Notes: generated by a model from the letters alone, not told the origin. 64,000 nt of DNA from Oscillibacter sp. 1-3 (GCF_000403435.2 NZ_KE159703.1:1207495-1271494); one strand, 5' to 3'; numbered from the stretch's first letter, positions 25,647 through 34,935 are shown. Numbers and translations: made by a program.

Positions 25647-26396
25647 ATGTTAACGGTTGAAAATCTGCGCAAATCCTATCAGGTTGGAAAAATCTCCTAC
25701 GAGGTCCTCAAGGGCGTGTCTCTGGCGGTGGATAAGGGAGAGTTCGTGGCGGTCATGGGCCCCTCCGGCTCCGGCAAGACCACCCTCCTGAACTGCATCT
25801 CCTGTTACATCCCCGCGGACTCCGGCAGCATCCGCCTGGGAAAGACGGAACTGGCCCGCCTGGACGAGAACGCCCTGGCAGAGGTGCGGAACAAGCAGCT
25901 GGGCTTTGTCTTTCAGGACTTCCTCCTGCTGGACGGCCTGACGGTGCGCCAGAACATCCTCCTGCCCGCTATCATCGGCGGACAGGTCTCCGATCTGGTG
26001 GAGAACCGTGCGGACCAGCTGTGCGAGGTCTTCGGCATCCCGAACATCCGGGACAAGTATCCGGCGGAGATCTCCGGCGGCGAGAAGCAGCGCACCGCCG
26101 TGGCCCGGGCCCTCATCAATCACCCCCTGCTGATCCTGGCCGACGAGCCCACGGGAAACCTGGACAGCAAGTCCACCCGGGCCGTCATCCGCTCCTTCGA
26201 GCAGGCGAAAACCGCCCTGGAGGCCACCATATTCATGGTGACCCACGACTCCTACGCCGCCTCCTTCTGCGACCGGGTGGTGATCCTCCGGGACGGCGTG
26301 GTGTGGAAGACGCTGGAGAAGGGCGGCACGGAACGGGAGAAATTCCAGGACCTGCTGCTGGACGCCATCCGGGAGATGGGGCGCGGGGAGAATTAG
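25647..26396 (+). CDS. ABC transporter ATP-binding protein (BceA-like)
   Basis: The 249-residue protein has Walker A GPSGSGKTT, Q-loop VFQDF, signature ISGGEKQRTAVARAL, Walker B LILADEPTGNLDS and the switch His in MVTHD. Of two in-frame ATGs, 25647 is chosen because the first (25638) directly abuts the GAAAGGA site. Its partner is the large permease 290 bp downstream. Such BceAB pairs usually confer resistance to cell-wall-active peptides. Confidence 0.93.
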   Translation: MLTVENLRKSYQVGKISYEVLKGVSLAVDKGEFVAVMGPSGSGKTTLLNCISCYIPADSGSIRLGKTELARLDENALAEVRNKQLGFVFQDFLLLDGLTVRQNILLPAIIGGQVSDLVENRADQLCEVFGIPNIRDKYPAEISGGEKQRTAVARALINHPLLILADEPTGNLDSKSTRAVIRSFEQAKTALEATIFMVTHDSYAASFCDRVVILRDGVVWKTLEKGGTEREKFQDLLLDAIREMGRGEN

Positions 26397-26687
26397 GAAT
26401 GAGGAATTATAACGGGATTCAAAAGTGCCGATCACTGGGCGGCCCGCTGTCCGCAAACTGCAGACTGCTATAGGAATTTTCTGGGACCGAACGTCCCAGG
26501 GCCTGTTCACAGAAGCCCAAACGCAGGGCTTGCCGGAAAATTTTTTCAGCTGCTGCGTGAATGATTTTTGACGTACGCCAGTACACCTGCAAATTTTGGC
26601 ATTGCATCCGGCAAAATTCGTCCGGAAATCCCCATGTTTGTCTTCTGCGAACCGGCTCTGACTCCTAATTGAGGAAAGGTGATTAAA
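26397..26687. other. Gap between the ATPase and permease genes
   Basis: No gene is seen in these 291 bp. There is a short stem CTGGGAC-CGAAC-GTCCCAG near 26481-26499 directly followed by GGGCCTGTTCACA, a 13-mer whose inverse recurs at 29504-29516. The long gap inside an otherwise normal ATPase-permease pair is unusual. Confidence 0.5.
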
Positions 26688-28829
26688 ATGAAACATTTTT
26701 CTGAGGTCTACGCCCTGATGCGCCGGAAGAACAAGAAGCAGTACGCGCTTCTGGCCGGCTGCTGCTTCTTCTCCGTGCTGCTGATTACGGCCTACGTCTG
26801 CATGATGCGGGCCCCCACCATCCTGAACGTCCTCCCTGAGGGAGGCGACAGCCGGAAGCAGATCATGATGATTTTTGCCCTGGCGGTTCTGGGCTGCGCC
26901 GTCTTCACCACCTACGCCTCCGGCCTCTTCTTCCGGCAAAAGTCCCGGGAGACCGGCGTATTCCTGGCCCTGGGGGCCTCCCGGTCTCAGGTCCGCAGGG
27001 AGCTGTACCGGGAGCTGGGGGTGATCTCCCTGGGCTCCTGCGCCGCCGGGGCCGCCCTGGGCGGGCCCCTGGCCTGGGTGCTGTGGCAGGTGTTCCGCCT
27101 CTGCGTGGTGGATACGGAGGAGATGCGCCTGGTGTTCAACCCCGCCGCCTACGTCTGGTCCCTGGCCTTCTCCGCCTTTGTGATTGTCATGATGTTCCTT
27201 CTGGGGAGCCGGTCCGTGAAGCGGACCAACATCATTGACATCGTCCAGGAGTCCCACAAGTCCGAGCCCATCCGGGATGTCCCCCGGTGGTACGGGCCCG
27301 TTGGCATCGGCCTGCTGGCCCTGGGGGGCTTTCTGGGCTATATGTCCTCCTTCTTCTTCATAAGCGTTCTCCACTGGTATCCCCCCGAGGGGCTGACCGC
27401 GGTCTTTTACGTCCCCGCTTTGATTGGTCTCTATATGATTCTCCTGCACACGGTGGTCAACGGCTGGAACGGGAAAAAGAGGCTCTACAAGGACCTGATC
27501 GCCACCAGCCAGATGCGCTTTCAGGGCCGCCAGACAGTGCGGAACATGCTGGTGATGACCCTGCTGATTGCCGGCGCGTACTTCGGCAGCTTTTACACCC
27601 CCATGCTGGGCACCGGGTCCATGATCTCCTATGACCAGCGTCCGGTGGATTACGTCTATAACTTCCGGGCGGACCTGGACATCCCCCTGGAGGATGAGGT
27701 CCGGGCCCTGGCGGAGGAGTACGGCGTGACTGTCACGGACTTCGCTGCCGTCCCCATGCTCCGCCTGGCGGTGGACGGCGAGGACCACATTGAGGAGGAG
27801 GGCCCCATGGGCACCACCTGGCGCGCGGAGTACAATGAAGTCATGAGCACCGAGCTGTTTCTTTCCACCTCCGGCTACGAGGCTTTGACGGGGGAGCATG
27901 TGGACCTGGCCGGCGGCGAGATTCGCGGCGTCGTCGACACGGAGGGGAGCAGGCTGGGCTTTGCCCCGGACAAGAGCCTCGTGACCAACTATCTGACCGG
28001 GGAACAGCTCCCCGTCACGTCCCTGGAGCCCCTGCGCTATGACAGTCTCTTTGCCCGCTATGTGATGAACGACGCCGACTTTGCCGCCCTGGGGGCGGGC
28101 CTGACGGAGGAGTGGCGGGAGACCCAGGTCTGCTTCAACGTGGAGAACTGCGAGGAGACCTATGACTTCGCCAAAGCCCTGTTCAACGAGATTGTGGACC
28201 GCTCCACCATCGAGGTGGCTCAGTTCAGCGGCTGGGACCCGGTGGTCCGGGACCGGTACCTGGCGGAGGAGGGCGCTTACTTCCTGGACCGGGAGAACTG
28301 CGCGGAATACGGTTTTACTGTCATCGACTACGCTCAGCGGGACAGCTCCGCCTTTCGGATGAGCTGGCAGTATATGCCCCAGTTCCGGGTGATGGACAAG
28401 GCGGACTTTGTGAAGACCACCGCAGTGTTTATTATGCTGTTTGTCTTTGTGGCCGTGGTGTGCTTTTCCGCCGTGTTTGTGATTGCCTATACCCGGTGTA
28501 TGACCATCGCTCTGACAAACCGGAAGGTCTACGACGACCTGCGGCACCTGGGGGCCTCCAACGTCTACCTCCGCCGATCCGTCCGGGGGCAGATCAAGCG
28601 GGTGTTCCTGGTGCCGGCGCTGACGGGCACGGGCCTCATCTACGCCTTCTACATTATGATTATGTACTTCAACGGCAGCCCCGCGGGCATCACACCCAGC
28701 GAGGCGGCGGGCCTCCTGGCGGCGCTTATGGTGGTGGCGGCGGTGTCCGCCCTGATGTACGGCGTGTACCGACTGACCCTGGCCCAGGTGTGCCGGGCCC
28801 TGGACATCCGCCCGCAGAGACAGAAATAG
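26688..28829 (+). CDS. ABC transporter permease, FtsX-like (BceB-like)
   Basis: The 713-residue protein has an N-terminal helix (about 20-43), three helices to about residue 180, further helices near 205-260 and 285-305, a large soluble domain of about 230 residues (about 320-565) and three helices at the C terminus. This agrees with BceB-type permeases. VFLALGASRSQVRRELYRE is the cytoplasmic coupling segment of FtsX families. The ATG at 26688 follows GAGGAAAGGTG. The nearby LytTR two-component system is a likely regulator. Confidence 0.88.
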   Translation: MKHFSEVYALMRRKNKKQYALLAGCCFFSVLLITAYVCMMRAPTILNVLPEGGDSRKQIMMIFALAVLGCAVFTTYASGLFFRQKSRETGVFLALGASRSQVRRELYRELGVISLGSCAAGAALGGPLAWVLWQVFRLCVVDTEEMRLVFNPAAYVWSLAFSAFVIVMMFLLGSRSVKRTNIIDIVQESHKSEPIRDVPRWYGPVGIGLLALGGFLGYMSSFFFISVLHWYPPEGLTAVFYVPALIGLYMILLHTVVNGWNGKKRLYKDLIATSQMRFQGRQTVRNMLVMTLLIAGAYFGSFYTPMLGTGSMISYDQRPVDYVYNFRADLDIPLEDEVRALAEEYGVTVTDFAAVPMLRLAVDGEDHIEEEGPMGTTWRAEYNEVMSTELFLSTSGYEALTGEHVDLAGGEIRGVVDTEGSRLGFAPDKSLVTNYLTGEQLPVTSLEPLRYDSLFARYVMNDADFAALGAGLTEEWRETQVCFNVENCEETYDFAKALFNEIVDRSTIEVAQFSGWDPVVRDRYLAEEGAYFLDRENCAEYGFTVIDYAQRDSSAFRMSWQYMPQFRVMDKADFVKTTAVFIMLFVFVAVVCFSAVFVIAYTRCMTIALTNRKVYDDLRHLGASNVYLRRSVRGQIKRVFLVPALTGTGLIYAFYIMIMYFNGSPAGITPSEAAGLLAALMVVAAVSALMYGVYRLTLAQVCRALDIRPQRQK

Positions 28830-28851
28830 CCGCGTCTCCGGCGTCAAAAGA

Positions 28852-28875
28852 GGGACGGCGCGAAAGCGCCGTCCC
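28852..28875. terminator. Bidirectional terminator after the permease gene
   Basis: GGGACGGCGC and GCGCCGTCCC form a perfect 10-bp stem with a GAAA tetraloop between two convergent genes; the minus strand continues with TCTTTT. Confidence 0.85.
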
Positions 28876-28900
28876 TCAATCTTTCAGATTATCAAATCTC

Positions 28901-29389
28901 TCACTCGCCCCAGCGGACGTCCACAATAGTGCCGTCGGCAAACTCGATGAACTCGCTTTTGAGGATGTAGTCCGTTTTGCCGATGCGGACCTCCTGATCT
29001 CCCACCTTGGTGGTCATCACCGCCGCCGTAGGGGTCTCCGTCTCCGCGGTGAAGAGCAGCGTGGTGTGGCTCTCGTCCAAAATCCACTCTCCGTTTGCGC
29101 TGAGGACGTAGTAGGGCTCCTGGTCTACGGCCACGATCTTGCCCCCTACCAGGGCTCCGGAGGCCATCAGCGGCGAGGGCAGGTGAGTGACGCAGTTCTC
29201 ATACAGCTCCGCCGGGACGCCCTCCACCTTCACCACATAGGTGACCTTGGTCATCTCCCGGGGCGCGCCGGCGGTGTCGTCCGGCCCCAGCAGCTTCCAG
29301 CCCAAAAATGCCGCCACTGCCAGAATCAAAATAACGGCGATAATGTCGATGATGTTGAATTTTCCAACCCGTTTTGCTTTTTGTTCCAT
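28901..29389 (-). CDS. DUF4330 domain protein, membrane-anchored
   Basis: The 162-residue protein has one N-terminal membrane helix (FNIIDIIAVILILAVAAFLGWKLL) and an outside beta-rich domain matching DUF4330, whose function is unknown. It is divergent from the CsaB fusion gene and shares a palindromic promoter with it, which suggests a role in cell-surface polymer assembly. Confidence 0.82.
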   Translation of the reverse strand: MEQKAKRVGKFNIIDIIAVILILAVAAFLGWKLLGPDDTAGAPREMTKVTYVVKVEGVPAELYENCVTHLPSPLMASGALVGGKIVAVDQEPYYVLSANGEWILDESHTTLLFTAETETPTAAVMTTKVGDQEVRIGKTDYILKSEFIEFADGTIVDVRWGE

Positions 29390-29408
29390 GTGTCTCCTCC
29401 ATATCTTC

Positions 29409-29456
29409 TGGACAAGGTTTCCAAAGTATTATATAATACTTTGCGGCAATACACAA
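29409..29456. promoter_or_regulatory. Overlapping divergent promoters on a 20-bp palindrome
   Basis: AAAGTATTATATAATACTTT (29423-29442) is a perfect palindrome that contains a TATAAT on each strand. For the plus strand TGGACA (29409-29414) lies 17 bp upstream of TATAAT. For the minus strand TTGTGT (29456-29451) lies 17 bp upstream. The two promoters share the same -10 DNA, so only one can fire at a time. Confidence 0.75.
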
Positions 29457-29545
29457 GAGACAATTCGGAATTTCCCAAAGCGGAAAGCCGCGCATTTGTC
29501 TGATGTGAACAGGCCCTCATTCCTCATTTGAAGAAAGGCTCTTTT

Positions 29546-31774
29546 ATGAAGGTCATCCATCTCATCAGCGGCGGAGACTCCGGCGGGGCCAAAACCCACG
29601 TCCTCAGCCTGCTGCAGCATCTGAACAGAACCATTACCGCCCAGCTGGTGTGCTTCCGGGACGGCCCCTTTGCCCAGGAGGCCCGGGCCATGGGCATTCC
29701 CACGGAGATCATGGCGGGAAACCACATCTTCCGCATCCAGCGGCGGCTGGCGGCCTATATCAGGGAGGGCGGCTACCAGATCATTCACTGCCACGGCTCC
29801 CGGGCCAACATGATCGGCGCCATGCTGCAAAAATCCACCGGCCTGCCGGTGGTCAGCACCATCCACAGCGATTACCGCATCGACTACATGGGCCGTCCCC
29901 TCAGCCGCCTGACCTTTGGCACCATCAACGCCCTGGCCCTGCGGCGGCTGGACTACCGCATCGGCGTATCCGACGCCATGGTGGACCTTCTGATCTCCCG
30001 GGGCTTTGCCCCGGACCGGTTCTACGCCATCTACAACGGCATCGACTTCACCCCCGCGCCGATCCAGGGAGACCGGCTGGAGTACCTGCGGGGGCTGGGG
30101 GCGGATGTGGACGGGGATTCCGTGGTGGTGGGCATCGCCGCCCGGCTGAACCCAGTGAAGGACATGTCCACCCTCATCCGGGGCTTCGCCGCTGCGCATC
30201 GGGCGTGCCCCCGCCTGCGGCTGGTCATCGCCGGGGACGGTGAGGAGCGGGGAAAGCTGGGGGACCTGGCCCGGGAGCTGGGCGTGGAGCGGCAGGTCAC
30301 CTTTGCTGGGTGGATCTCCGGCGGCATGGACCGGTTTTACAGCGCCCTGGACATCAACACCCTCACCTCCTTGTCCGAGACCTTCTCCTACGCCCTGACG
30401 GAGGGGGCCCGGTTCCATCTGGCCACCATCTCCACCGCCGTGGGGGGAATCCCCAACCTCATCGACACCGGCGTCAACGGCTATCTCTTCACCCCGGGAG
30501 ACTGGGAGACCCTGGGCCGCCGTCTGGCGGAGCTGGGCAATGACGACGCCCTGCGGCGGGAGATGGGGGAACGGCTCTATCAGAAGGCCTCCTCCCAGTT
30601 CTCCATCCAGAAGACCGTGGACACCCAGATGCACATCTACGGCGAGATCCTCCGGCGGCACAGCCGTCCCCGAACCGCCCGGGACGGCGTGGTGATCTGC
30701 GGGGCCTACGGCCGGGGCAACGCCGGGGACGACGCCATTCTCGAGGCCATTTTGCAGGAAATGCGCTCCATCGACCCGGATATGCCGGTGACTGTGCTGT
30801 CCAGGAACCCCCGGGAGACCCGGCTGCGCTGCCGGGTGCGCGCTGTCAGCCGGATGAACGTTCCCGGCTGGCTGGGGGCCATGAAACGGGCAAAGCTCTA
30901 TATCAACGGCGGCGGGAGCCTCATTCAGGACGTGACCTCCCGGCGGTCGCTGTGGTTCTACCTGCTGAACATCCGCTCCGCCAAGCGGGCGGGCTGCGCC
31001 GTGCAGATGTACGGCTGCGGCATCGGACCCGTCACCCGCGGAAACCACCGCCAGCTCTCCGCCGGGGCGCTGAACCGGTATGTGGACGTCATCACCCTGC
31101 GGGAGCCGGACTCCCGGGAGGAGCTCAAGTCCATGGGGGTGACAAAGCCGGAGATCCTGCTGACGGCGGACCCGGCCCTGACCCTGCGCCCCGCGGGGGA
31201 CGATGTGGTGGACAGCGTCCTCCTGCGCGCCGGCATTCCGCCCCGGGGGCGGTATCTCTGCTTCGCCCTGCGCCAGTGGCCCGGCTTCGCGGAGAAGGCC
31301 CCCCTCTTCGGCCAGGCGGCCCGGTACGCCTATGAGACCTACGGCCTGACACCGGTATTTGTATCCGTGGAGAGGGGTCCGGACTCCGCCGCCAACCGGA
31401 CGGCCGCCCGGGGACTGGAGGACATCCCCCACTATTTCCTGGACGACGCCGGAAACGCGGGCTCCATCATCGGCGCTCTGGCGCGGATGGAGGCGGTGGT
31501 GTCCATGCGGCTCCACGCCCTGATCTTTGCCGCCGGGCAGGGCATCCCTCTGGCTGGGGTGGTGTATGATCCCAAGGTCTCCGCCTTCCTGCGGTATATC
31601 GGGCAGGAGCTCTTCACGGACTTGAACGCCCTGACGGCGGAGAATCTGAGGGCCATGGTGGACCGGGCGGCAGCCCAGGCCGCCAACCCGGAGGCCCAGG
31701 CCGCCGCGGTTGCCCGCCTCCAGGAGATGGAACACGGCAATGTATCCACCGCCCGGCGGCTGCTGGGCATGTGA
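29546..31774 (+). CDS. csaB: Glycosyltransferase family 4 - CsaB polysaccharide pyruvyl transferase fusion
   Basis: The 742-residue protein joins two enzymes. Residues about 1-375 are a GT4 glycosyltransferase (HLISGGDSGGAKTHVL; VVSTIHSDYR; VGIAARLNPVKDM; SLSETFSYALTEGA with the EX7E-like nucleotide-sugar site). Residues about 379-742 are CsaB (VICGAYGRGNAGDDAILEAIL; INGGGSLIQDVTSRRSLWFYL; VSMRLHALIFAAGQGIPLAGVVYDPKV). CsaB adds pyruvyl ketals to the secondary wall polymer, which SLH domains then bind. The fusion suggests that sugar transfer and pyruvylation occur on the same repeat unit. Start at the ATG at 29546 with AAAGG upstream. Confidence 0.92.
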   Translation: MKVIHLISGGDSGGAKTHVLSLLQHLNRTITAQLVCFRDGPFAQEARAMGIPTEIMAGNHIFRIQRRLAAYIREGGYQIIHCHGSRANMIGAMLQKSTGLPVVSTIHSDYRIDYMGRPLSRLTFGTINALALRRLDYRIGVSDAMVDLLISRGFAPDRFYAIYNGIDFTPAPIQGDRLEYLRGLGADVDGDSVVVGIAARLNPVKDMSTLIRGFAAAHRACPRLRLVIAGDGEERGKLGDLARELGVERQVTFAGWISGGMDRFYSALDINTLTSLSETFSYALTEGARFHLATISTAVGGIPNLIDTGVNGYLFTPGDWETLGRRLAELGNDDALRREMGERLYQKASSQFSIQKTVDTQMHIYGEILRRHSRPRTARDGVVICGAYGRGNAGDDAILEAILQEMRSIDPDMPVTVLSRNPRETRLRCRVRAVSRMNVPGWLGAMKRAKLYINGGGSLIQDVTSRRSLWFYLLNIRSAKRAGCAVQMYGCGIGPVTRGNHRQLSAGALNRYVDVITLREPDSREELKSMGVTKPEILLTADPALTLRPAGDDVVDSVLLRAGIPPRGRYLCFALRQWPGFAEKAPLFGQAARYAYETYGLTPVFVSVERGPDSAANRTAARGLEDIPHYFLDDAGNAGSIIGALARMEAVVSMRLHALIFAAGQGIPLAGVVYDPKVSAFLRYIGQELFTDLNALTAENLRAMVDRAAAQAANPEAQAAAVARLQEMEHGNVSTARRLLGM

Positions 31775-31792
31775 CGGCGGGAGAACGGAAAA

Positions 31793-31820
31793 CGCCCCGG
31801 AGGCTGCGGCCTCCGGGGCG
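31793..31820. terminator. Bidirectional terminator between csaB and the 3D-domain gene
   Basis: CGCCCCGGAGGC and GCCTCCGGGGCG pair over 12 bp with loop TGCG; GTTTTCC follows on the minus strand. Confidence 0.88.
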
Positions 31821-31830
31821 AAACTGTACA

Positions 31831-32877
31831 TTATTGCAGGATATAGACCTGGCAGCTGCGGCGGCCAAAGTTAATGCACTCCTCGTAGGTGTTGAAATAG
31901 AGATCCACTTTGTTGCCCCGGACGCCGGTGTCCTCGGCTACGGCGGTGCCGTAGACAATGCCGTCGTTGGTGACGATATACATCCGGGTCCCCAGGGGAA
32001 TCACCTTTTTGTCCACTGCCACGGTGCCCACCCGGACGGTGGTGCCGGTGGCGGTGCAGTAGTCCGCGCCGCCGTGTCCGGCGGTGTAGGCGGTGGCGGT
32101 CATGTTTTTGACGCTGGAGAAGCTCAGCTTTTCGCCGGAGGCCAGAGTCAGGACGCCGCTGCCGTCCGCGTTGGTGGAGACGCTGGCAATGGGGGAGTCG
32201 TTAGAGGGGAAGGCCGCGGGAACGGGCTTCGCGGGGGCGGCGGTGCCGTATTCCACGATTTTGTCCACAGCTGTGCTGTCCAGCTCCTCCACAAACTGGC
32301 GGGCGATCTCCTGTCCGTTGGACCAGACCACCTCGTAGATGGAGCTGCGGATGCCGTCCGCGCCCTCCTGGACCACCTTCTCCGTGCCCTGCTCCATCTG
32401 GGGATTGGCCACCCGCACGGTCTCAAAGGCGACCTCTTCCACCACGTGCTCGTAGTAGGCGAGGTCCGAGGACACCGTAATCTCCACGCCGCTGTCGGTG
32501 AAGTCGATGCCCACCATCTCCAGCGGGCCGGGGACGATGTTCAGGCGCTGCAAGGTCTTGAGGATGGATTCCTGCCGGGATTTGGTGGTGAAGGTCTCGC
32601 CGTCGTGGCGGACGGTGACCACCTGGCCCAGGCGGAGGCACACGTCGTAGCCGCGGCTTCCGTTGGAGGTGTAGAGCAGTTTGCTCTCCAGCTCCGGGGC
32701 CTTCCCGTTTCCGTCCAGCACGATAGCCGCGTCGTCCACGCCGCTGATAATATAGATGCCCGCGGCCTGGTTCGTGAGGACCAGGGCGGTGCACAGGACG
32801 ATGGCCGCCATAAAGAGATTGACGCCGCTGCGTCTCCAGAATTCGTACAGTTTTTTTCGCAGAGTCTGTGCGCTCAC
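31831..32877 (-). CDS. Cell-wall protein with DUF348/G5-like region and C-terminal 3D domain (YabE/Rpf-like)
   Basis: The 348-residue protein has an N-terminal membrane anchor or signal (about 17-42), a ubiquitin-like DUF348 repeat (VCLRLGQVVTVRHDGETFTTKS), a G5-like region and a C-terminal 3D domain with MTATAYTAG and the three conserved Asp (EDTGVRGNKVDLYF). Such proteins remodel peptidoglycan, often as lytic transglycosylase-like enzymes at germination or growth. GTG at 32877 is preferred because AGGAGG lies 7 nt upstream. The ATG at 32883 directly abuts it. Confidence 0.87.
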   Translation of the reverse strand: MSAQTLRKKLYEFWRRSGVNLFMAAIVLCTALVLTNQAAGIYIISGVDDAAIVLDGNGKAPELESKLLYTSNGSRGYDVCLRLGQVVTVRHDGETFTTKSRQESILKTLQRLNIVPGPLEMVGIDFTDSGVEITVSSDLAYYEHVVEEVAFETVRVANPQMEQGTEKVVQEGADGIRSSIYEVVWSNGQEIARQFVEELDSTAVDKIVEYGTAAPAKPVPAAFPSNDSPIASVSTNADGSGVLTLASGEKLSFSSVKNMTATAYTAGHGGADYCTATGTTVRVGTVAVDKKVIPLGTRMYIVTNDGIVYGTAVAEDTGVRGNKVDLYFNTYEECINFGRRSCQVYILQ

Positions 32878-32973
32878 AAGCATACCTCCTGAAAAAGATT
32901 CCCGGCCCAGGGGCTCCCCGCAGGGAGCGGAAAATAGACTGTAACTTTTGTTACCGGCAGGGAAACTGCATTT

Positions 32974-33002
32974 AGTATACACACAACTCCCACTTTTGTC
33001 AA
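32974..33002 (-). promoter_or_regulatory. Strong promoter of the 3D-domain gene
   Basis: The minus strand has TTGACA and TATACT separated by 17 bp. The leader contains GTAAC-TTTT-GTTAC (32941-32954). The 316-bp gap around it holds no gene. Confidence 0.8.
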
Positions 33003-33144
33003 GGTTTTGGCGGTAAAATAGGATGTTGAGACCCACTTTCGGCGAAAAAAGACCACCTGCGACAGGAAAGTCCTGCATGGGAAAATGTGAAAAGTTACAA
33101 AACGGTGACAAAGCGGGCGGCGGATTCTGCTCTCGGAACGGGAA

Positions 33145-33180
33145 AAAGCGTCCCGGAGAGGACCGTCTCCGGGACGCTTT
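33145..33180 (-). terminator. Terminator of the sigma/anti-sigma remnant operon
   Basis: AAAGCGTCCCGGAGA and TCTCCGGGACGCTTT pair over 15 bp and TTTTTCCC follows on the minus strand. Confidence 0.88.
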
Positions 33181-33193
33181 CATTCTGGCATTG

Positions 33194-34483
33194 CTAGGCC
33201 TGCCAGTCCCAGGCATAGGGCTGCCACAGACCGCTGGTATCCTCGTAGGGGACATTTTGCAGATACACCCGGAGGGCGCCGCCGTCGGGGCACTGGAATT
33301 CCGCCGCCCACAGGCGGTCGGTTTTCAGCAGGAGCTCATAGCGGAAGCCGTCCTCCCAGCGGACGGGCCGGCCGCTCTCCGTCTCCAGCCGGGAGGCGAA
33401 GGTGAGCAGGGTGTCCTGGGGGTCAAAGGAGCCGGTGCTGTGGCCCTCGGCGACTTTCGCCAGCTCCGCGCCGGAGAAGGTGTCCCGCAGGGGAAAGGTC
33501 ACCCGCCAGCGTCCGTCCACCCGGGCGGCGGAGGTGCAGAGATCTCACCGGAGGGTGCTCTCCGCCAGGGCCTCCCGGGAGACCTCGAAGACAAATTCCT
33601 GGTAGTCCTGCCGGTCCAGTGTGCCTGGGGCGGTAGCAAAATAAGCAGTATAAAGGGATTCTACCGGTTTTCCATCTCTGTCTGCCAGCCACAGCCAGCC
33701 GTGGTTGTCTTGCTGGCTGGCATCGCCCCGGCAGAGCTGGATGTGGAACAGGCCGTCTACAAATCCGGCGGCAGTGACAGTCAGTCCCTCCGCCGGAACA
33801 GCCAGGGCGTCACCGGGAACCAGGACCCGGCTTCGGCCGTCAGAAGAGCCGTCAGTGAAGGCGAAGCCTGCGCTGTCCGGAGTCATTGCCGCAGCGTCTC
33901 CGGCGTAGTCTTTCAGGCGCAGGGGAATTTCCACATCCGTCTGCTCGCTCTTGCCGGTGAGGAAGCAGCCTGCGGAGAAGGTCATCTTTCCGCCGGTGGG
34001 GATGGGGGAGCCGTCCATGGTTTTGGCGGTGCAGAGGAAGGCGGCGGTGTGGGCCTCCTCGTTATACCCCACCTGCTCGCAGGAGCCGATCCGGTCAAAG
34101 GGGAGATGGAAGTTATAGCTGTCAAAGAGGTCGCAGGCGCCGTCCACTGCCTCGCCGGAGAGGGTGATGTACGCCTCGGCAGTGTCGCCCTCGATGCGGA
34201 CAGCGGCCACCTCCATGGTGACGCCGCTGCTTGTGCAGGACCGCCGGACCGGCTGGAAGAACTGGGCGGCGGCGGGGGAGATGGCGTAGAGCAGCTGGTA
34301 GCCGGGCTCCGTCCGGGCTGCCAGGGCGGGGGCGGACAGGAGCACCGCCGCCGCGGCGGCCATGGCGGCCAGGCGGCGGAGGGGAAGGCCGTGGCGCCGG
34401 GTTCTGGTCAGGTTTTTTTCAATCAGATCCGGGGAGGGGGCGATGGGCCGGCAGAGCCTCCCGTAGGTCTCGGTGATGTTCAT
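33194..34483 (-). pseudogene. DUF4179 anti-sigma-like membrane protein with an in-frame TGA
   Basis: The frame starts at 34483 (overlapping the sigma gene stop, ATGA) and gives a short cytosolic part, a helix at about 37-55 and a DUF4179-like outside domain. It stops at TGA 33547-33545 after 312 residues. The same frame continues without shift for 116 more codons (CTSAARVDGRWRVTFPL and on to 33194), a stretch that looks like the normal DUF4179 end. One base change (for example TGG to TGA) explains it. The truncated form may still be made. A sequencing error or read-through cannot be excluded. Confidence 0.75.
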
Positions 34484-34935
34484 AGCTCCTCCTTCAATAG
34501 TTGGGCCAGCATTTGGCGGGCCCGGGTCAGCTGGGCGCGGACGGTGGAGGAACGGCGTCCCAGGATTTGGGCGGTCTCCTTCGTGCTGCAGCCCTCGAAA
34601 TAGCAGAGGTGGATGACAGAGCGGTACTGGGGCGGCAGCTGGGCCAGGGCCGCGTCCAGGCCGGACTCCTCCGGGTCGGTGTAGGCGTAGACGTCCTCCA
34701 AGGGAACGGTCCGCCTGCGCCAGGGAGAGGCGGCCAGGCTTTTGGCGCAGTTGGCCGTCACCCGCAGGAGCCAGGCCTTGCGGTGTTCCTCGCCGGCAAA
34801 GGACGGGGCGGCGCGGTGGTAGCGGAGGAAGACCTCCTGAAAGATGTCGTCGGCGTCGCGGCGGCTGCGGAGCTGGGCGTATGCCAGCCGGTAGACCATT
34901 GCGCCGTATTACTCCACGGCGGATTCTGTGTCCAT
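34480..34935 (-). pseudogene. ECF sigma factor gene with an in-frame TAA near its start
   Basis: From the well-placed ATG at 34935 (AAGGAGGTGCGGAGGGG upstream) the frame reads MDTESAVE, then TAA (34911-34909), then YGAMVYRLAYAQLRSRRDADDIFQEVFLRYH. A CAA (Gln) to TAA change fits the normal family sequence. The rest has intact region 2 and region 4 (CSTKETAQILGRRSSTVRAQLTRARQML). An internal ATG at 34899 could restart a 139-residue protein that lacks only the first 12 residues, so activity may remain. It is coupled to the downstream anti-sigma gene by a 4-bp overlap. Confidence 0.75.

Noticed and set aside
25650..28847. A 1065-codon open frame on the minus strand opposite the BceAB-like genes
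   Set aside because: It is antisense to two well-supported ABC transporter genes, has a composition dominated by His/Gln/Gly/Pro typical of shadow frames in GC-rich DNA, and no recognisable domain.
29429..31831. An 800-codon minus-strand frame opposite the GT4-CsaB gene
   Set aside because: Same reason: a shadow of a GC-rich gene, no ribosome site and no family match.
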